A DNA stretch of 64,000 bases from Cherax quadricarinatus (GCF_038502225.1 NC_091374.1:9165701-9229700); one strand, 5' to 3'; shown: positions 43,991 to 55,206, counted from the stretch's first letter. Numbers and translations: made by a program. Notes: generated by a model not told the origin, from the sequence alone.

Positions 43991-44066
43991 TTGCACCAAG
44001 TTTCTCCACTGAATTGATCCATTACTGTACATGATTAAGCCATTTTTCTGAATGAAAACCCCTCAA

Positions 44067-44165
44067 AGGAGGTTCCTTGATGCTGGTGAGGGGCTCTTGA
44101 TATAGGGAATTGAAACTGTGCTCCGGTTCCCTGAATACCTTCCATGCGCTGTATAATAATAATGG
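44067..44165 (+). mobile_element. SINE copy, internally deleted, same family
   Basis: CCCTCAAAGGAGGTTCCTTGATGC...GGGGCTCTTGATATAGGG...CCTTCCATGCGCTGTATAATAATAATGG. Confidence 0.55.
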
Positions 44166-44363
44166 ATTTTAAACCTGGCAAACGCAAGATTAGGAAAATT
44201 GGCATAGGTTAAAGAGAATAATAGTAAATTTAATGGCCTCTAGCGAATGTTTGCAGGAATCTCGAACGAGACGACTTGAAGCCAAGAGGAATGAATGAAC
44301 AGATAGTAATAATTATAATAATGGTGATTATCTGAACATACCAACAGTAGAGAACTGTTAGAT

Positions 44364-44482
44364 AAAAGGACACAAGTGCAACTAATGTGACATTTTATTG
44401 TGTCAACGATTCGCTCAACAGGAGCTTTATCAAGCTGTTACCACAACAAAATGTCACATTAGTTGCACTTGTGTCCTTTTAC
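44364..44482. repeat. Inverted repeat element
   Basis: GGACACAAGTGCAACTAATG at 44369 onward and its reverse complement at 44446-44482 flank a core with TCAACAGGAGCTTTATCAAGC. Arms are ~38 bp. Class unknown. Confidence 0.6.
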
Positions 44483-44715
44483 CTAACATACTGTCGGTAA
44501 TTCTACCAACATTAATAAAGTAGAGAACTGCAATAGGCCTACTGGCCTATTATGGATGCAAGTCAGCCAACCCGAAATGCCTCGGCATGATAGTGGCTTT
44601 CTTTGCTCCAATCATATTATGTAAACACACACTGTAACCTTAGCAACGAAATACATATTATATTTATTTATTTACTTATTTTATTTATAACCACCTTTTT
44701 TATGTTACCTGCCCA

Positions 44716-44966
44716 TTCCATCGTTGCTCGGTTGGTAGCGGCCTCAGCTCGCTCACTTAGGTACCGGGCCCCTCAAGGAAGGCTCCTTGATGCTGGTGAG
44801 GGGCTCTTGATTCAGGTAATTGGATCTGTGCTCCAGTTTCCTGAATTAAGCCTGAATACCTTCCACATCCCCCCACAGGCGCTGTATAATCCTACGGGTT
44901 TAGCGCTTCCCCCTTGATTATAATAATAATGAGGTACCGGGGTTCGATCCCCGGCACGAATGGAAA
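44716..44966 (+). mobile_element. tRNA-like SINE head split by a second SINE
   Basis: A-box-like TGCTCGGTTGGTAGCGGCC at 44725-44744. After the inserted SINE, the B box GGTTCGATCCCCGGC lies at 44941-44955. Without the insert the head is about 75 nt, tRNA-sized, but its pairing is not clean, so I read it as a SINE head, not a tRNA gene. Confidence 0.6.
44769..44931 (+). mobile_element. SINE inserted in a SINE, 10-bp duplication
   Basis: Flanked by AGGTACCGGG at 44759-44768 and 44932-44941. The body is the GGGGCTCTTGAT family and ends TTGATTATAATAATAATG. At 163 bp it defines the full unit of this family. Confidence 0.85.
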
Positions 44967-45029
44967 CATTAGACATGTTTCCTGAAGATAAAACAAGATT
45001 TGTTTGAATTTTCAATCCGGAGGGTTAGC

Positions 45030-45282
45030 CACCCAGGATAACTCAAGAAAGTCAGTGCGTCATCGAAGACTGTTTTATTTCCATTAGCGTCCCTCAGTCT
45101 TGTCCCTCAGGATACCACCCACAACAGTGGACTAACATCGAGTACCTAATTAATGCTACGTGGACAGAGACAGCAGGTATATGGAAACGCCTAGCATTTT
45201 CTCCCTTGACGGGGATCGAACCAGGGACACTCAGTGTGTGAGGCGATAGCATTGTCAACCAAGTCACGGGACACCCTAAACT
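45030..45282 (-). mobile_element. tRNA-derived SINE
   Basis: The minus strand starts GGTGTCCCGTGACTTGGTTGAC (A-box region), with B box GGTTCGATCCCCGTC at about 45211-45226. The body is shared with 551-777 and ends near CCACCCAGGATAACTCAAGAAAG. Confidence 0.7.
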
Positions 45283-45360
45283 CTTTGCTGCTGTTCACCA
45301 GCAGTAAGTAGGCACATTGATTATGAGCTACTGTCGTGAGCAAAAAAGTTTATTTAGGCA

Positions 45361-45560
45361 CAGGTACACAAACACAATTATCATATATAGTGTAAATTAC
45401 CTAGGGTAACCCCCAAAAAGTCACTGACTTATTTCCGTTGATGGCCTTGATTTCAATTGGGGTCCTTGATTTCCACCGAGGTCCTTGATTTCCATCGAGG
45501 TCCTTGATTTCCATTGGGATCCACACCTTGAGCAAGATAATTAAAAGGATCACAAAGGAA
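45361..45560 (-). repeat. SINE-like segment with an internal ~25-bp tandem
   Basis: GAGGTCCTTGATTTCCATCGAG-type units repeat four times at 45450-45520. Flanks resemble 54690-54810 (ATATACTGTATATGATAATTG; AAGTCACTGACTT). Confidence 0.6.
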
Positions 45561-45670
45561 ACAAGATACATCAAGTGTCCTCCATGACTACCTAACTTAC
45601 ACACACAATTTGACTGGGTAATCCCGGATTAAACTAATCCAAATAAAACATTGGTACATGTTCACAACAA

Positions 45671-45830
45671 GCGCCATCTATTGCATTAAAGTGAAGTTAG
45701 GTTAGTAGTGCCATCTAGTGGTTGATACAAGAGGTGTTAGAGAGGGTGGCGCGGCCTGAGTGTGGCAGCTGAGTACCACCATCACCACCAAAGCTGCGTC
45801 ACCTCCATCACATCTCATCTTTATATATCG
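45671..45830 (+). promoter_or_regulatory. Candidate promoter of a second gene, with CTCF-like sites
   Basis: GCCATCTAGTGG (45710-45721) is the complement of CCACTAGATGGC, which fits the known CTCF core consensus. GCGCCATCTATTG (45671) is a partial second site in the same orientation. CpG density is locally higher (GGTGGCGCGGCCTG), and TTATATAT occurs at 45821-45828. No transposon similarity was seen. Function is inferred only from these motifs and the donor downstream. Confidence 0.35.
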
Positions 45831-45849
45831 GTTTTTCTCCGTTAAGTGC

Positions 45850-45862
45850 ATGTTCCCATCAG
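45850..45862 (+). CDS. Candidate first coding codons of a second gene
   Basis: ATGTTCCCATCAG followed by a near-perfect donor GTAAGTGT at 45863. If used, the exon would give M-F-P-S plus one base. No matching second exon was found before the window end, so the product is unknown. It could equally be a non-coding first exon. Confidence 0.25.
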
Positions 45863-47450
45863 GTAAGTGTCTGGTCCTGGGAAGATGATTATGTGGGGAG
45901 TGCACCCAGATGTGTTAGAAGGGAAGTAAATAAGTGGTTTTTGGGTATATTAGGGGAATGTGTGAAGGCGGTGAAAGGGAGACAATGGAGATGGGAGAGG
46001 CGGCCATTACGAGGCACCACGGTCTTTTATTTCAAATTCCTGCATTTATAAATTGGTTTAATTAACCCTTGAGGGTTTCTACGAATATTTTAAAGACTTT
46101 CTAGTATTTTTTTTCAAATAATTTGTATCTACAATTTTTTTCTTGCAACTTCGATTAATACATATGACGCCATCCATGTTTTATCATTAATTTCCCCTTC
46201 ATTTCTTCCTCTTTTCGGCTCGCGTGTACTTCCCATGACTATTTCGAATAACTGTAAGCCGGCAATACAATTTCCGTGTATTTAAAAACTTGATCGGATA
46301 GTAGAAATACGCAGGATTATGTGAAGGATTTTCTCCGGATCCAACAAAATGGACTCCTCAGCCTACGTCGTGAGGACATTTTATATATATGTACGTATAT
46401 ATAAATAAGTTTTATTTGGCAAGAGTACAGTTCACGATAAGTAAATGAAGCATAATTAGACGTTAATACCGCGTAAACTGTTAAAGCAACGTAGATTAAA
46501 TATGATTGCCAGAAAGTTAAAATTAGATTTTTTTTATGAAGCTTTTGTTGCGTGTTTGCAACATTGAATCATTGCTTGTGTTCTATTGTTAATAATATAT
46601 TATTTATTTAGTCGTTAATGGGACTTGCCTTCAGTATCAGCTGTTATTTTCAAGGTTTAAAAAGTTAGTTAAATGAGTCAGTATTTACTTTACGCCTCAG
46701 GTGTACTTTTATGGAATTTTTTCCAGTACCGTGTTTAATGGAGCTATTTATATTTAGTATGTATGGGATTTTTTTTTTTCACGATTCAACCAAATTTTAC
46801 CTAACTTACACAGACTTTGACTAAAAATTTCATGGCCTAGGTTAGGTTGGTTGTTCCTTTACTAAATTTACTTATTAAAAGAGAATTTTCTTATTTGTCC
46901 AGAATCTCTATTGCATAACTCATTTAAAAGTACATGAGTATTAAAATGTATATATACCGTGCCTATTATCACTAAATATTTAAAAACATGTACTTTTTTT
47001 TTACCATGGAATTGTTATAAAAGATAAATGAATGTGTCCTGGGATAAAAAAAAAAAGATATAACAAATGCAAGATTAAGAATGAATTATGTCCTGCCTTC
47101 TATTTAACTTAGTCTAACTTTACCACATTTGCTTAAATTGGCTACAAATGCATAGATGGGTTCGTATCATTGATTTATTTCATAATCAGCCTGACCTCAA
47201 TAGTGGGTAAAATTAGTAGAATCAGTCACTTGGTACAATTTGAAGTTCCCTTAAACATAATTTGACAAGCATGTGTAGCTAAGGCTTAATGTTTGAGTTA
47301 TGGCATTTTGTTAATGACATTGTCTACTGGGGACTTTATCAATTCATTCAGAGAATAACATGTGAGTATACATAGTGGTTGGGGAGAGGACTCATTGTAA
47401 AAAAAATGTTGCACATAATTACTGTACCTATTTGTAGCTACAGGAGCAAA
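45863..47450. other. No gene recognised (first intron if the candidate gene is real)
   Basis: AT-rich. 46065 onward begins TTAACCCTTGAGGG, a possible scrap of a piggyBac MITE end. No open frame of note. Confidence 0.45.
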
Positions 47451-47489
47451 GCTGTGCTCATGGTGTCCCATCCTCGGAGTAGGTGAGGT

Positions 47490-47886
47490 TAAGACGAGAT
47501 TTGTTTGGAGATTTAACCCAGAGTGGTAGTCACCTAGGATAACCCAAGAAAGTCTGTGTTTCCTCAAGGACTTTTATCCTATTTCCATTGAGGTTCTTTA
47601 ATCTTGTCCCCTGGGATGCAACCCACACCAGCCTACTAACACCCAGGTATCTACTTATTACTAGGTGAACAGGGAATCCAGTTGTAAGAGCATAAGAAGG
47701 AACACTGCAGCAGGTCTACTGGCCCCTTGTGAGGCAGGTCCAAGTCACCCACTGGCTTAAGCCACTGACCCAACCTTGTCAGTTCCAGGTCACAGCCACT
47801 TGAGGAAACATACCCGTTTCCACCTGGCCAGGGATTAAAATATTGACACTGTGTGAGGCGAGGGCATTGCCTACTGAGCCATGGGA
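47490..47886 (-). mobile_element. tRNA-derived SINE carrying a LINE 3'-end insertion
   Basis: The minus strand starts GTCCCATGGCTCAGTAGGCAATG, an A-box fit. The body is CCTGGGTGTTAG...CATCCCAGGGGACAAG. At 47680-47805 it is interrupted by AGAGCATAAGAAGGAACACTGCAGCAGG..., the inverted 3' end of the CR1/Jockey-group LINE seen at 2830-2920. Confidence 0.65.
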
Positions 47887-47974
47887 CGTGCAAAGCATCC
47901 TCTCTCGGTCCACAGCTAGATTCAAACCTACACACTCTGCATCAAAGTACACAATACTTTAGCCATACAGCCAG

Positions 47975-48087
47975 ATCCAGTAGTAACAGCCTGGTTGATC
48001 AGGCCCTGGTCATCCACTGTGAGGCCTGGTTGAGGACCAGGCCATGGGGGTGTTTATCCTCAGAACTATATCCAGGTAGACAGGTAG
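47975..48087 (+). pseudogene. CR1-type LINE scrap
   Basis: AACAGCCTGGTTGATCAGGCCCTGG...AGGACCAGGCCATGGGGG...CCAGGTAGACAGG matches the 3' portion of the LINE fragment at 60980-61073. Confidence 0.65.
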
Positions 48088-48162
48088 GAACATAAATTCA
48101 GGAAAACATACGAGGATGATAAAGTTGAACCAGTGTCGGAAAATTTGCCTACAAAAACCTCT

Positions 48163-48290
48163 CGAGGGAAGTTCATCGATTCCAGTGAGGGGCTTCTGAT
48201 CTAAGGAATTGAATTTCCCCTCCCTTATCTTTGATCAAACCCAGTTCCCTCCCATTTTCCCAGTGCTGTAGGATGTAGGACTTGCATAGA
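48163..48290 (+). mobile_element. Decayed SINE copy (GGGCTCTTGATCTA family)
   Basis: CTCGAGGGAAGTTCATCGATTCC...GAGGGGCTTCTGATCTAAGG...CCCTCCCATTTTCCCAGTGC. Confidence 0.5.
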
Positions 48291-48859
48291 TTTAATCACC
48301 CCTCCCAAATCATGAATGTAATAATCTTACAAAGACATGCACTGAACTTGCATTCTTTTAGTGTGGAATTATGGGATTTTTTTTTTATTGTAATTGGGTC
48401 ATATTGCACCTGGGGAATTGGAGGCATATGAACATTGAGGAGCAGCACTGATTGGGCCTGCTGGTAAATGCTAAGCTAGTCCAACTCGCTTACCCAAACT
48501 CACTCGTGTACTTGTCTATTTTTCAAGTGACCCAAGGCTCTATCCTCAATGATGCAGTCAGGTTTCAAACCTGACCTAATTTGCCTAAAATGCTCTGCAT
48601 AATAAGTGGCTTTCCAAGTATATCAGCGATGCCTGTATACTTTATACATGTAGAAATAAAGATGATATTATTATCATCCAAGAAAAGGGCCAGTTTCTTG
48701 CACAAGATCCCCTCACTAGCCTAGCTAGAGGCACTGCCTTTGAGGGTAGAATAAGGGTAATATTGTGGTAAATAGAGGGACATAAGTAGTGCTGAAATAT
48801 CTAAGACATCTCAAAACAGTGGCAAAATTTGGTATACTGTTTCGATTTCCAAATGAGCA

Positions 48860-49495
48860 TGTTGGACTGGAGTGAGTACGGACAGGTGGTTTTTAATGGA
48901 CTTATTGGAATGTGAACATAGCAGCAGTTATGAAGGGGTTCAGAGTGAATTGGTTAGCTGGACTAACCCTGGAGATGGGAAGTACCTTTGCTCTGAAGGA
49001 GGGGTTTGTTAAAACTCTACTGGGTTGGTCCAGTAACTTGCCAGGTAGCGTAGAGGTAGGAGAGATATACAGCCGTAGACTAGCTAATTTATTGGAATAA
49101 TGGGGTTCACAGGGGGGCAGTGTGAGGTGTGCTGAATCCAGTCCAGGACGGGAGCTGTTAACTGGAAAGCCGTAGGTCTAGGAGTGAGAGGGAGGCATGG
49201 CTATGTATGTCTAACTTGAGGCCCTGCCCTCTGGTAGGCACTCGTGCAATTAGGCCCACAACAACTCACTCCAAGGGGGGACTAGGGTAACTAGACAGTA
49301 GGCTTACTCCAAGGGGGGACTATAACTAGACAGTAAGCTTACTGTCTACAGGTTGAGGATGTTGCAGTTTGAAGGATCATTTTGAATTTTCACAAAAGAG
49401 CACTTTTGGTAAGACAGTGATTGAGTGAATGATGGATGTTTAATTTCTTGGGGGGGTCACTCTTCCTTTGTGGGAGATTGCTGATGGGGTATGAA
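48860..49495 (+). pseudogene. RTE-like LINE 3' end with a ~340-bp insertion
   Basis: 48868-49010 matches the DRSEWR...3'UTR part (GGAGTGAGTACGGACAGG, GGAGATGGGAAGTACC, CTCTGAAGGAGGGG). 49345-49490 matches the last part (GATGTTGCAGTTTG, AAGACAGTGATTGAGTGAATGATGG, GGGTCACTCTTCC). The insert at 49011-49344 is unidentified and contains a short duplication (ACTCCAAGGGGGGACTA twice, near 49268 and 49306). Confidence 0.6.
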
Positions 49496-49722
49496 AAAGA
49501 AATAGGCAATTATATATTGGTTTGGCAAGAGCTGTAGGTAATTTAAAATAACTAATTACAGCTAATGCTTTGGGCAGCTTTAATTAAAAATACATTAGCC
49601 ATCTGTATCAGTGAGAAGGGTGGAAGAGAATGGGACCTGTATGGTGTGGGCCAGAAAATCTACAGCTGTTCTTATGGTCATTCAATAATTACTGTACATA
49701 TATAGTTTTGCCATGCTTTAGT

Positions 49723-50200
49723 CCTGGAGGTGGGAAGTACAATGCCTGCAGGGGAGGGGTTTGGGATATTGGCTGTTTGGAGTGACATCTAAACTGTCAT
49801 ATCTGAGTGCCTGTGCAAAGATAGTGATTGTACTCACCCACCTAATTGTACTCGCCTAATTGTGGTTGCAGGGGTCGAGACTCGGCTCCTGGCCCCACCT
49901 CTTCACTGATCACTACTAGGTCCTCTCTCTCCCTGCTCCATGAGCTTTATCATACCTTGTCTTAAAGCTATGTATGGTTCCTGCCTCCACTACATCACTT
50001 GCTAGACTATTCCACTTCCTGACAACTCTGACTGAAGAAATACATTCTAACATCCCTTTGACTCATCTGATTCTTCAACTTCCAATTGTGACCCCTTGTT
50101 TCTGTGTCCCCTCTCTGGAACATCTTGTCTGTGTGTGAATGATGTTGAAAGTGTTTATTTTTTGGGTCACCCTGCCTTTGTGGGAGACTGTCGACATGTT
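49723..50200 (+). pseudogene. RTE-like LINE 3' end split by a CR1/Jockey-group fragment
   Basis: TCCTGGAGGTGGGAAGTACAATGCC...GGATATTGG...AAAGATAGTGATTG is followed at 49836-50125 by the inverted LINE fragment also seen at 12369-12856. Then the tail resumes (GAATGATGTTGAAAGTG...GGGTCACCCTGCCTTTGTGGG). Confidence 0.65.
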
Positions 50201-50205
50201 GAGGG

Positions 50206-50800
50206 GGGGAAAAATATACGTTTGCTTGAAAGAGTTGAACTGTCATATTACTGTGCTCATTCTTATGTTCATCAGTAAGGCATTAAGATAAGGTTCTACA
50301 CAAGATGCATATCATTGGCAGGGTGCATTATTTGTTGAAGTTTCTTTAAATAGCTGACTAGAACACCTGTCCTTAAGTAAGCTAATTTAGGTACAATTTT
50401 ACATATTTTGGAATATTAAAATTGTCTTGCATAGTAGTGCTGTGTGTAAATTCCTAGGATAACTCCATAAAAGTAAGAAGGATGCATTTCCATTGGGGTC
50501 CTTGTAACTTGACTCATGAAATCGTAGTGACACGATTGCAAATGAACCATACCACAAGCGGGTATAGAACCAGCGATCAGTGTTATAAAACTCTGGGGGT
50601 CACCGTTCCTACGGTGTGGTCCATGACCAGCAACCTAACATGTCACAGTAAGAAATCCACCATTAATAATAAAAAATACACTTTGGTCATATGAAAATAA
50701 ATTGTCAAATGCAGCACATGAAAAATAATATTAGTATCAAAAAGATATGCTGAATATTACATAAATATTTACTCTACAAGAAACAATATTCCTCTTTTTA
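50206..50800. other. No gene; SINE scraps
   Basis: 50450-50520 (CCTAGGATAACTCCATAAAAG...TTCCATTGGGGTCCTTG) and 50549-50610 (ACCATACCACAAGCGGG) are pieces of the tRNA-SINE bodies seen elsewhere. Confidence 0.5.
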
Positions 50801-51095
50801 CAGTGGGCCCCCAGATTAAGATGTCATTGGAATAAGTAATATTCGGAGTAACGTTTTTGCGTCAGAATATTGGCTTGGTGAACGTCACTGAACTCGGTAT
50901 AAGTCATTCGTGTCAGGGCCCAAGTGGCCCCGACACTCCATGTACAGTCAATGTGCCATTGTTTACCAGCCAGTGAGGACGATCCCACGCATTCATACGA
51001 TACATTTAGTATTATTCTATTTTTTTTAGTGCTTGTAACTGCTAAATAAGCCACCATAAGCCCAAAGAAAGCTTCTAGTGCCAGCCATGAGAGAG
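50801..51095 (+). mobile_element. Tigger-like element, 5' part only
   Basis: Begins CAGTGGGCCCCCAGATTAAG after TA (50799-50800). Continues through the shared leader (ATTGTTTACCAGCCAG..., AGTATTATTC) to a mutated start region, CCCAAAGAAAGCTTCTAGTGCCAGCC, at 51061-51086, then loses similarity. No right end. Confidence 0.7.
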
Positions 51096-51284
51096 AGGGG
51101 AGAATGTGCCTTTTCCAGTCTGAAACTGACCAAAAATACTATCACTTTTACTAGTATATCTTTTGGTCCATCTATTGGCACCATGAAATATCCAATAAAA
51201 TCATGGAATCATCCTAGAAGACACCCCAATGTCACTATTTTAACCCAAAGACAAGTTCTGAGGTTAGCTACTCCCATTATTTAA

Positions 51285-54163
51285 CCCTTTGAGGGTCGGC
51301 AAGCCCACTCAGAGACTTGTTCTCAGGGTCGCCCAAATTTCAAAAAAAAAAAAAAATTCTTATGAAAGTTTTTTTTTTTCTGAACATTATAGGCTAAACA
51401 AAAAAATTTCCCATCAATACTTACCAAGATATGGAGGCGTGAAGTTGACAGAAAATGCCCCATGTATGGTATCATCGGCGACTGCCGTCACCCGGTATTA
51501 TTTTTGCTTTTTAGGTACTATTTTCTATTATTTTTTTTAATTTTTTTCCAAGTTACTTTTATGACCTGTGAGACCAATATTAGCACTATTTTATAATTTT
51601 TTTCTCTTTATTTACTACACAATAACTCCACAAACACTGTTGTCCTTATATTGTTTATAATTGTTTTCACACACATACGATATAAAATGTTGTTTATTAC
51701 TATTTTTCTATATTTTATATACACATATACAGTCATAGGGAATGTTTCTAGAAGTTCCGCAGCCTGTGGAAGTCTTTGAAGCGTGGTGTCATGCACAGTG
51801 GTGTTTTACACTCCTCGCACATAAAACGAGTGTCTGCGTTGTTGTGGGCGTTTTTTTTGTATGTGCACAGACGTAACACCTCTTCTGAGCCTTTTTCTTG
51901 AAAGCAGTAGCAGGCAGTTTTACTAGGAAGTGATCACCATGCTTCAGACGAGAAGGTAGTTGTTGATAATTTAGTGGGCGGTCTATTGCAGGTGTTGTTC
52001 CTTGGTACTTGAATACTATTTGTCTGATGACAGACAAACAGAATTCGCCATGTGATGGTTTGTTTCTGGTTCTCATCTTGTACATATTATAAGCATTGAG
52101 CATGGAAATGTCCAGAAGATGGAAAAAGAGTTTTATGTACCACTTATAACTCTTGCGAACACAATCAGCAAACCCAATCTGCATGTCACATTTGTCCACT
52201 GAATGCATATTGAGGGTGTAATCAATCACAGCTGTAGGTTTTAGAATGGGTTCATTGCTTTCTCTATGCTGCCTGCCAGTGTCTGCCATTTCATTAGGGT
52301 GAACTTATGACAACATTGTGACATCTCGTTTGTCATGCCACCAAAATGCCATGATGTCATTGGCAGCAAACACCTGCACCTCACCTCTACGAGTGCCAGC
52401 GTCAAACCTGGGCATATGCTTACGATTTGCACGCACTGTGCCACACACATCTGTCATGTTCACTTGCAAAAAATCAGAGTGAGGGGCTTGTGTACCAGTT
52501 ATCAGTGTATAATATATGCCCCTTACCAAGGTATGGTTCTATCATTGTTCTAACCACATCACCAGAGATGCCCAATAACTTCCAGGTATTTTGCAATGTA
52601 TAACTTCCAGTGTACACAATAATATCCAATACCAGACCACTGTAACAATCACAAAGCACAAACAACTTTATACCAAAGCATTTTCACTTGCTTGGTATGT
52701 ACTGCTTGAAAGAGTTCCTTTGAACAGAATCAAAGACTGGTCAATTACAAGCTTCCTGAAGGGATTAAAATACATAATGAATTTCTCTTTCAGATACACA
52801 AACACATTCCTAATCTTATATAACCTGTCATTTCTGTCAGGCCTGGTTTTTGTCTGAGAAGTGAAGCATATGTAAAAGTAACACAGATCGATTCACTCCC
52901 ATTATATCACTGAAACCTGGGGTTGCAATCAGGCGGTCTGTTGACCAGTATGATTTCACTCTGTGCTTATACACATGTGACATAAGCATTATTGTGGCAA
53001 AGAAAAGATACATCTCAGCCACAGTTGTCTCCTTCCACTGGTGTAGACGTGATTTTGGTGAAAGTAATGTGTTTGCCATTCTGTACTCGTAGTATCTGTT
53101 GCTTTCCCTGACAATAATTTCCATCAGGGGTTCATCAAAGAATAACTCGAAACATTCCAGTTCAGTGGCATTGTTCCCCAGTGTACAACATGGCCATATT
53201 CCACTTTGGCTTTCATCAAACTGGTGGGGATTTGGAACAAAATTGACAGCTTCCTGCCAATCCCAGGTGCAGTCTGCTGGTGGGTACTGGACATTGACAG
53301 GTGGTTGTGGTTGTGGAGGTTGTGGTTGTGGAGGCTGGTGGCCTTTGTTGTAGACCAGCTGAGGCAGCGGTGTGGGTGGCAGTATGGCCCACTGCTGGTG
53401 CCTCACAGCCAGCACCACCACTACCACTACCATGCACATTTTCCATCCCAATTGCAACACTATCATCGTCATTTTCACTGTTCCTGTTGTACAGCCACGG
53501 GATGTACTCCGAGATGCACTCCTTCCCCTTGGAATAGCATATGGCACACTACCAGAGCGCGCACATCGTCGTATGTACTGATGCTTCAATGGAGAATATT
53601 CCACTTCACTATCACTACAGGAACTGGTTTCAAGAGCTTGTAGTTCATATTCACTATCACTATCACCAATGCTCACATCTGAATCCGGGATTTGGGAAAA
53701 TAGGAGTTTCCTCTTTGATTCTGGTACAACTGAACGTGAACAAGATGGCCCAGCAGCAGAGGTGGAAAGCTGAGGGTCGTCTGGGTTTTCCTCACTATTA
53801 CCGATATTATTGTCATTAGTTTGTCACAACCTCGCCAAAACCTTGAAACTCATCTTCACTGGCACTTCTATCTGTATTAGAACTGTCATTGGGGAACAAA
53901 AGTGTCCCAATTCACCGAGGAGTGAGGAGCTTCTTACCGCGAGGCATGGTGAACAAGGTCTACTAAAATGGCGTTCACACAATGCGCCACAGCGTCCCAG
54001 ATTTTTTTTCTACCGCACACGCCGACCCCACACACCCATTCTCTCACACCTAGGCCTACCAGCCTTTTCCCGTGAGATTTGAAGGCGCTAGAATTTATGC
54101 GTACTAGTACGTCAAAAACACTGGCGCGTAAGCCGTACTAGTATGGCCGAAACCCCGAAAGGG
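51285..54163 (-). mobile_element. piggyBac transposon, nearly full length, inactive (2879 bp)
   Basis: TTAA at 51281-51284 and 54164-54167. Ends are CCCTTTGAGGGTCGGC and GGCCGAAACCCCGAAAGGG. Subterminal GTACTAGTACG palindromes lie at the right. Both ends match the MITEs at 8169 and 37822, which makes this the likely mobilising type. Contains the transposase pseudogene described next. Confidence 0.93.
51748..53947 (-). pseudogene. piggyBac transposase, frameshifted
   Basis: The start MPRGKKLLTPR at 53947 hits a stop after 11 codons. The acidic N-terminus continues in other frames. The DDE_Tnp_1_7-type core begins around 53210 (FDESQSGIWPC..., then FFDEPLMEIIVRESNRYYEYR, ending near 52837 in HFSDKNQA). 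The catalytic Asp regions are recognisable in separate frames: LCDCYSGLVLDIIVYTG, ILYTDNWYTSPSL and HSVDKCDMQIGF. The C-terminal Cys-rich end (CYVCAHTKK..., then CEECKTPLC) finishes at TAG 51750-51748. At least three frameshifts make it non-functional. Order and spacing fit the family's usual length of about 600-700 aa. Confidence 0.88.
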
Positions 54164-54167
54164 TTAA

Positions 54168-54893
54168 ACTGCATGGTTCCAATTTTTTTATTTATTTAAT
54201 AGTGTGCACACCCACTGCAGTCCTGTTCTATCCTATCTAGGCCAAAATTTGCTGTTCAGCAAATTTAAGGATACTGAATTATGCATAGGTCTGCAGCACC
54301 GACATTGATCCCAGTAGAATAGATCTATATGATAGTTAAGTGGTTAAGGCATAATGTTGGTTTCCTGTTTTGGTATTTTGTAATTTATTAAACATTGTAA
54401 TTCATTTTAAGTTAGGAGAGGGAAGTTTAAAAGGCTAATTAAGGTTTTTAATAAAATTTCAGTAATTGTTTTGGCACTCTTGTGATTACCATAATCACAT
54501 TATGCTAGAATGGCCATAAATAAAGTCAATCTATTTGTCCTTTGTTTTAATTATATTTTAAATTTATTGTAATTAAGAGTGCTTTTTGAATGTTGTGGAA
54601 GGTTTAAATATTATACATAATTAACAATTCTTAGTTTATTGAAATGTAATGTTAGTGTCAGAGGCGTAACACTTATTAACCTAAAGGCTGTCAAAGACCT
54701 CAATGGGAATAAGTCACTGACTTTTTTGTTGGGTTATACCTGGATCTAGGTAATTTACAATATACTGTATATGATAATTGTACTTGTGTGCTTGTGCCTA
54801 AATAAACTTGTTTACTTGCCGTCCTTACTAAGTTCATAGTATAAACAGTATTTTGAAAGACTTGAGATTGGAACAGTGACTCCTGAAACAAAC
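54168..54893. other. No gene; MITE and SINE scraps
   Basis: 54190-54360 resembles the last part of the old piggyBac MITEs (GCCAAAATTTGCTG). 54690-54810 is a SINE-like block related to 45361-45560. Confidence 0.45.
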
Positions 54894-54895
54894 TA

Positions 54896-55206
54896 CAGCC
54901 TCTTCTCCCTTAACGATGGAGTTCCTTTCCTAAGACCCATTGTTAAATGAATTTGTTGCTAAGTGAGGAGCATACTGTAATGGTAGTGGGTTTGTCAGCC
55001 ACCTTTGATATTGTTTTAATGTTACCTTTGCACTATTTATAACATTTCTGGCATATTTTTAAATGTTTATACAATAGTGTACTGTATATTGAAATAAACA
55101 GAATAGAGGAAATTATCTCTAATATACATTAAGTATACTTTTCAGAGAGCCCATCGTAAGTCTGAGGCTTCGGCAAACGAGTATGTCACTAAGTGAGGAG
55201 AGGCTG
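54896..55206 (-). mobile_element. Short TA-flanked MITE (311 bp)
   Basis: Ends are CAGCCTCTTCTCCCTTAACG and CTAAGTGAGGAGAGGCTG, with TA at 54894-54895 and 55207-55208. Reverse orientation of 14012-14337. Confidence 0.85.

Noticed and set aside
44932..44970. tRNA gene suggested by GGTTCGATCCCCGGC
   Set aside because: The A-box half is separated by a SINE insertion, and the reconstructed head does not give clean stem pairing. It is a SINE head.
53206..53643. Four + strand frames over the piggyBac N-terminal region
   Set aside because: Shadows of the minus-strand transposase. The repetitive Pro/Gln-coding stretch makes other frames open.
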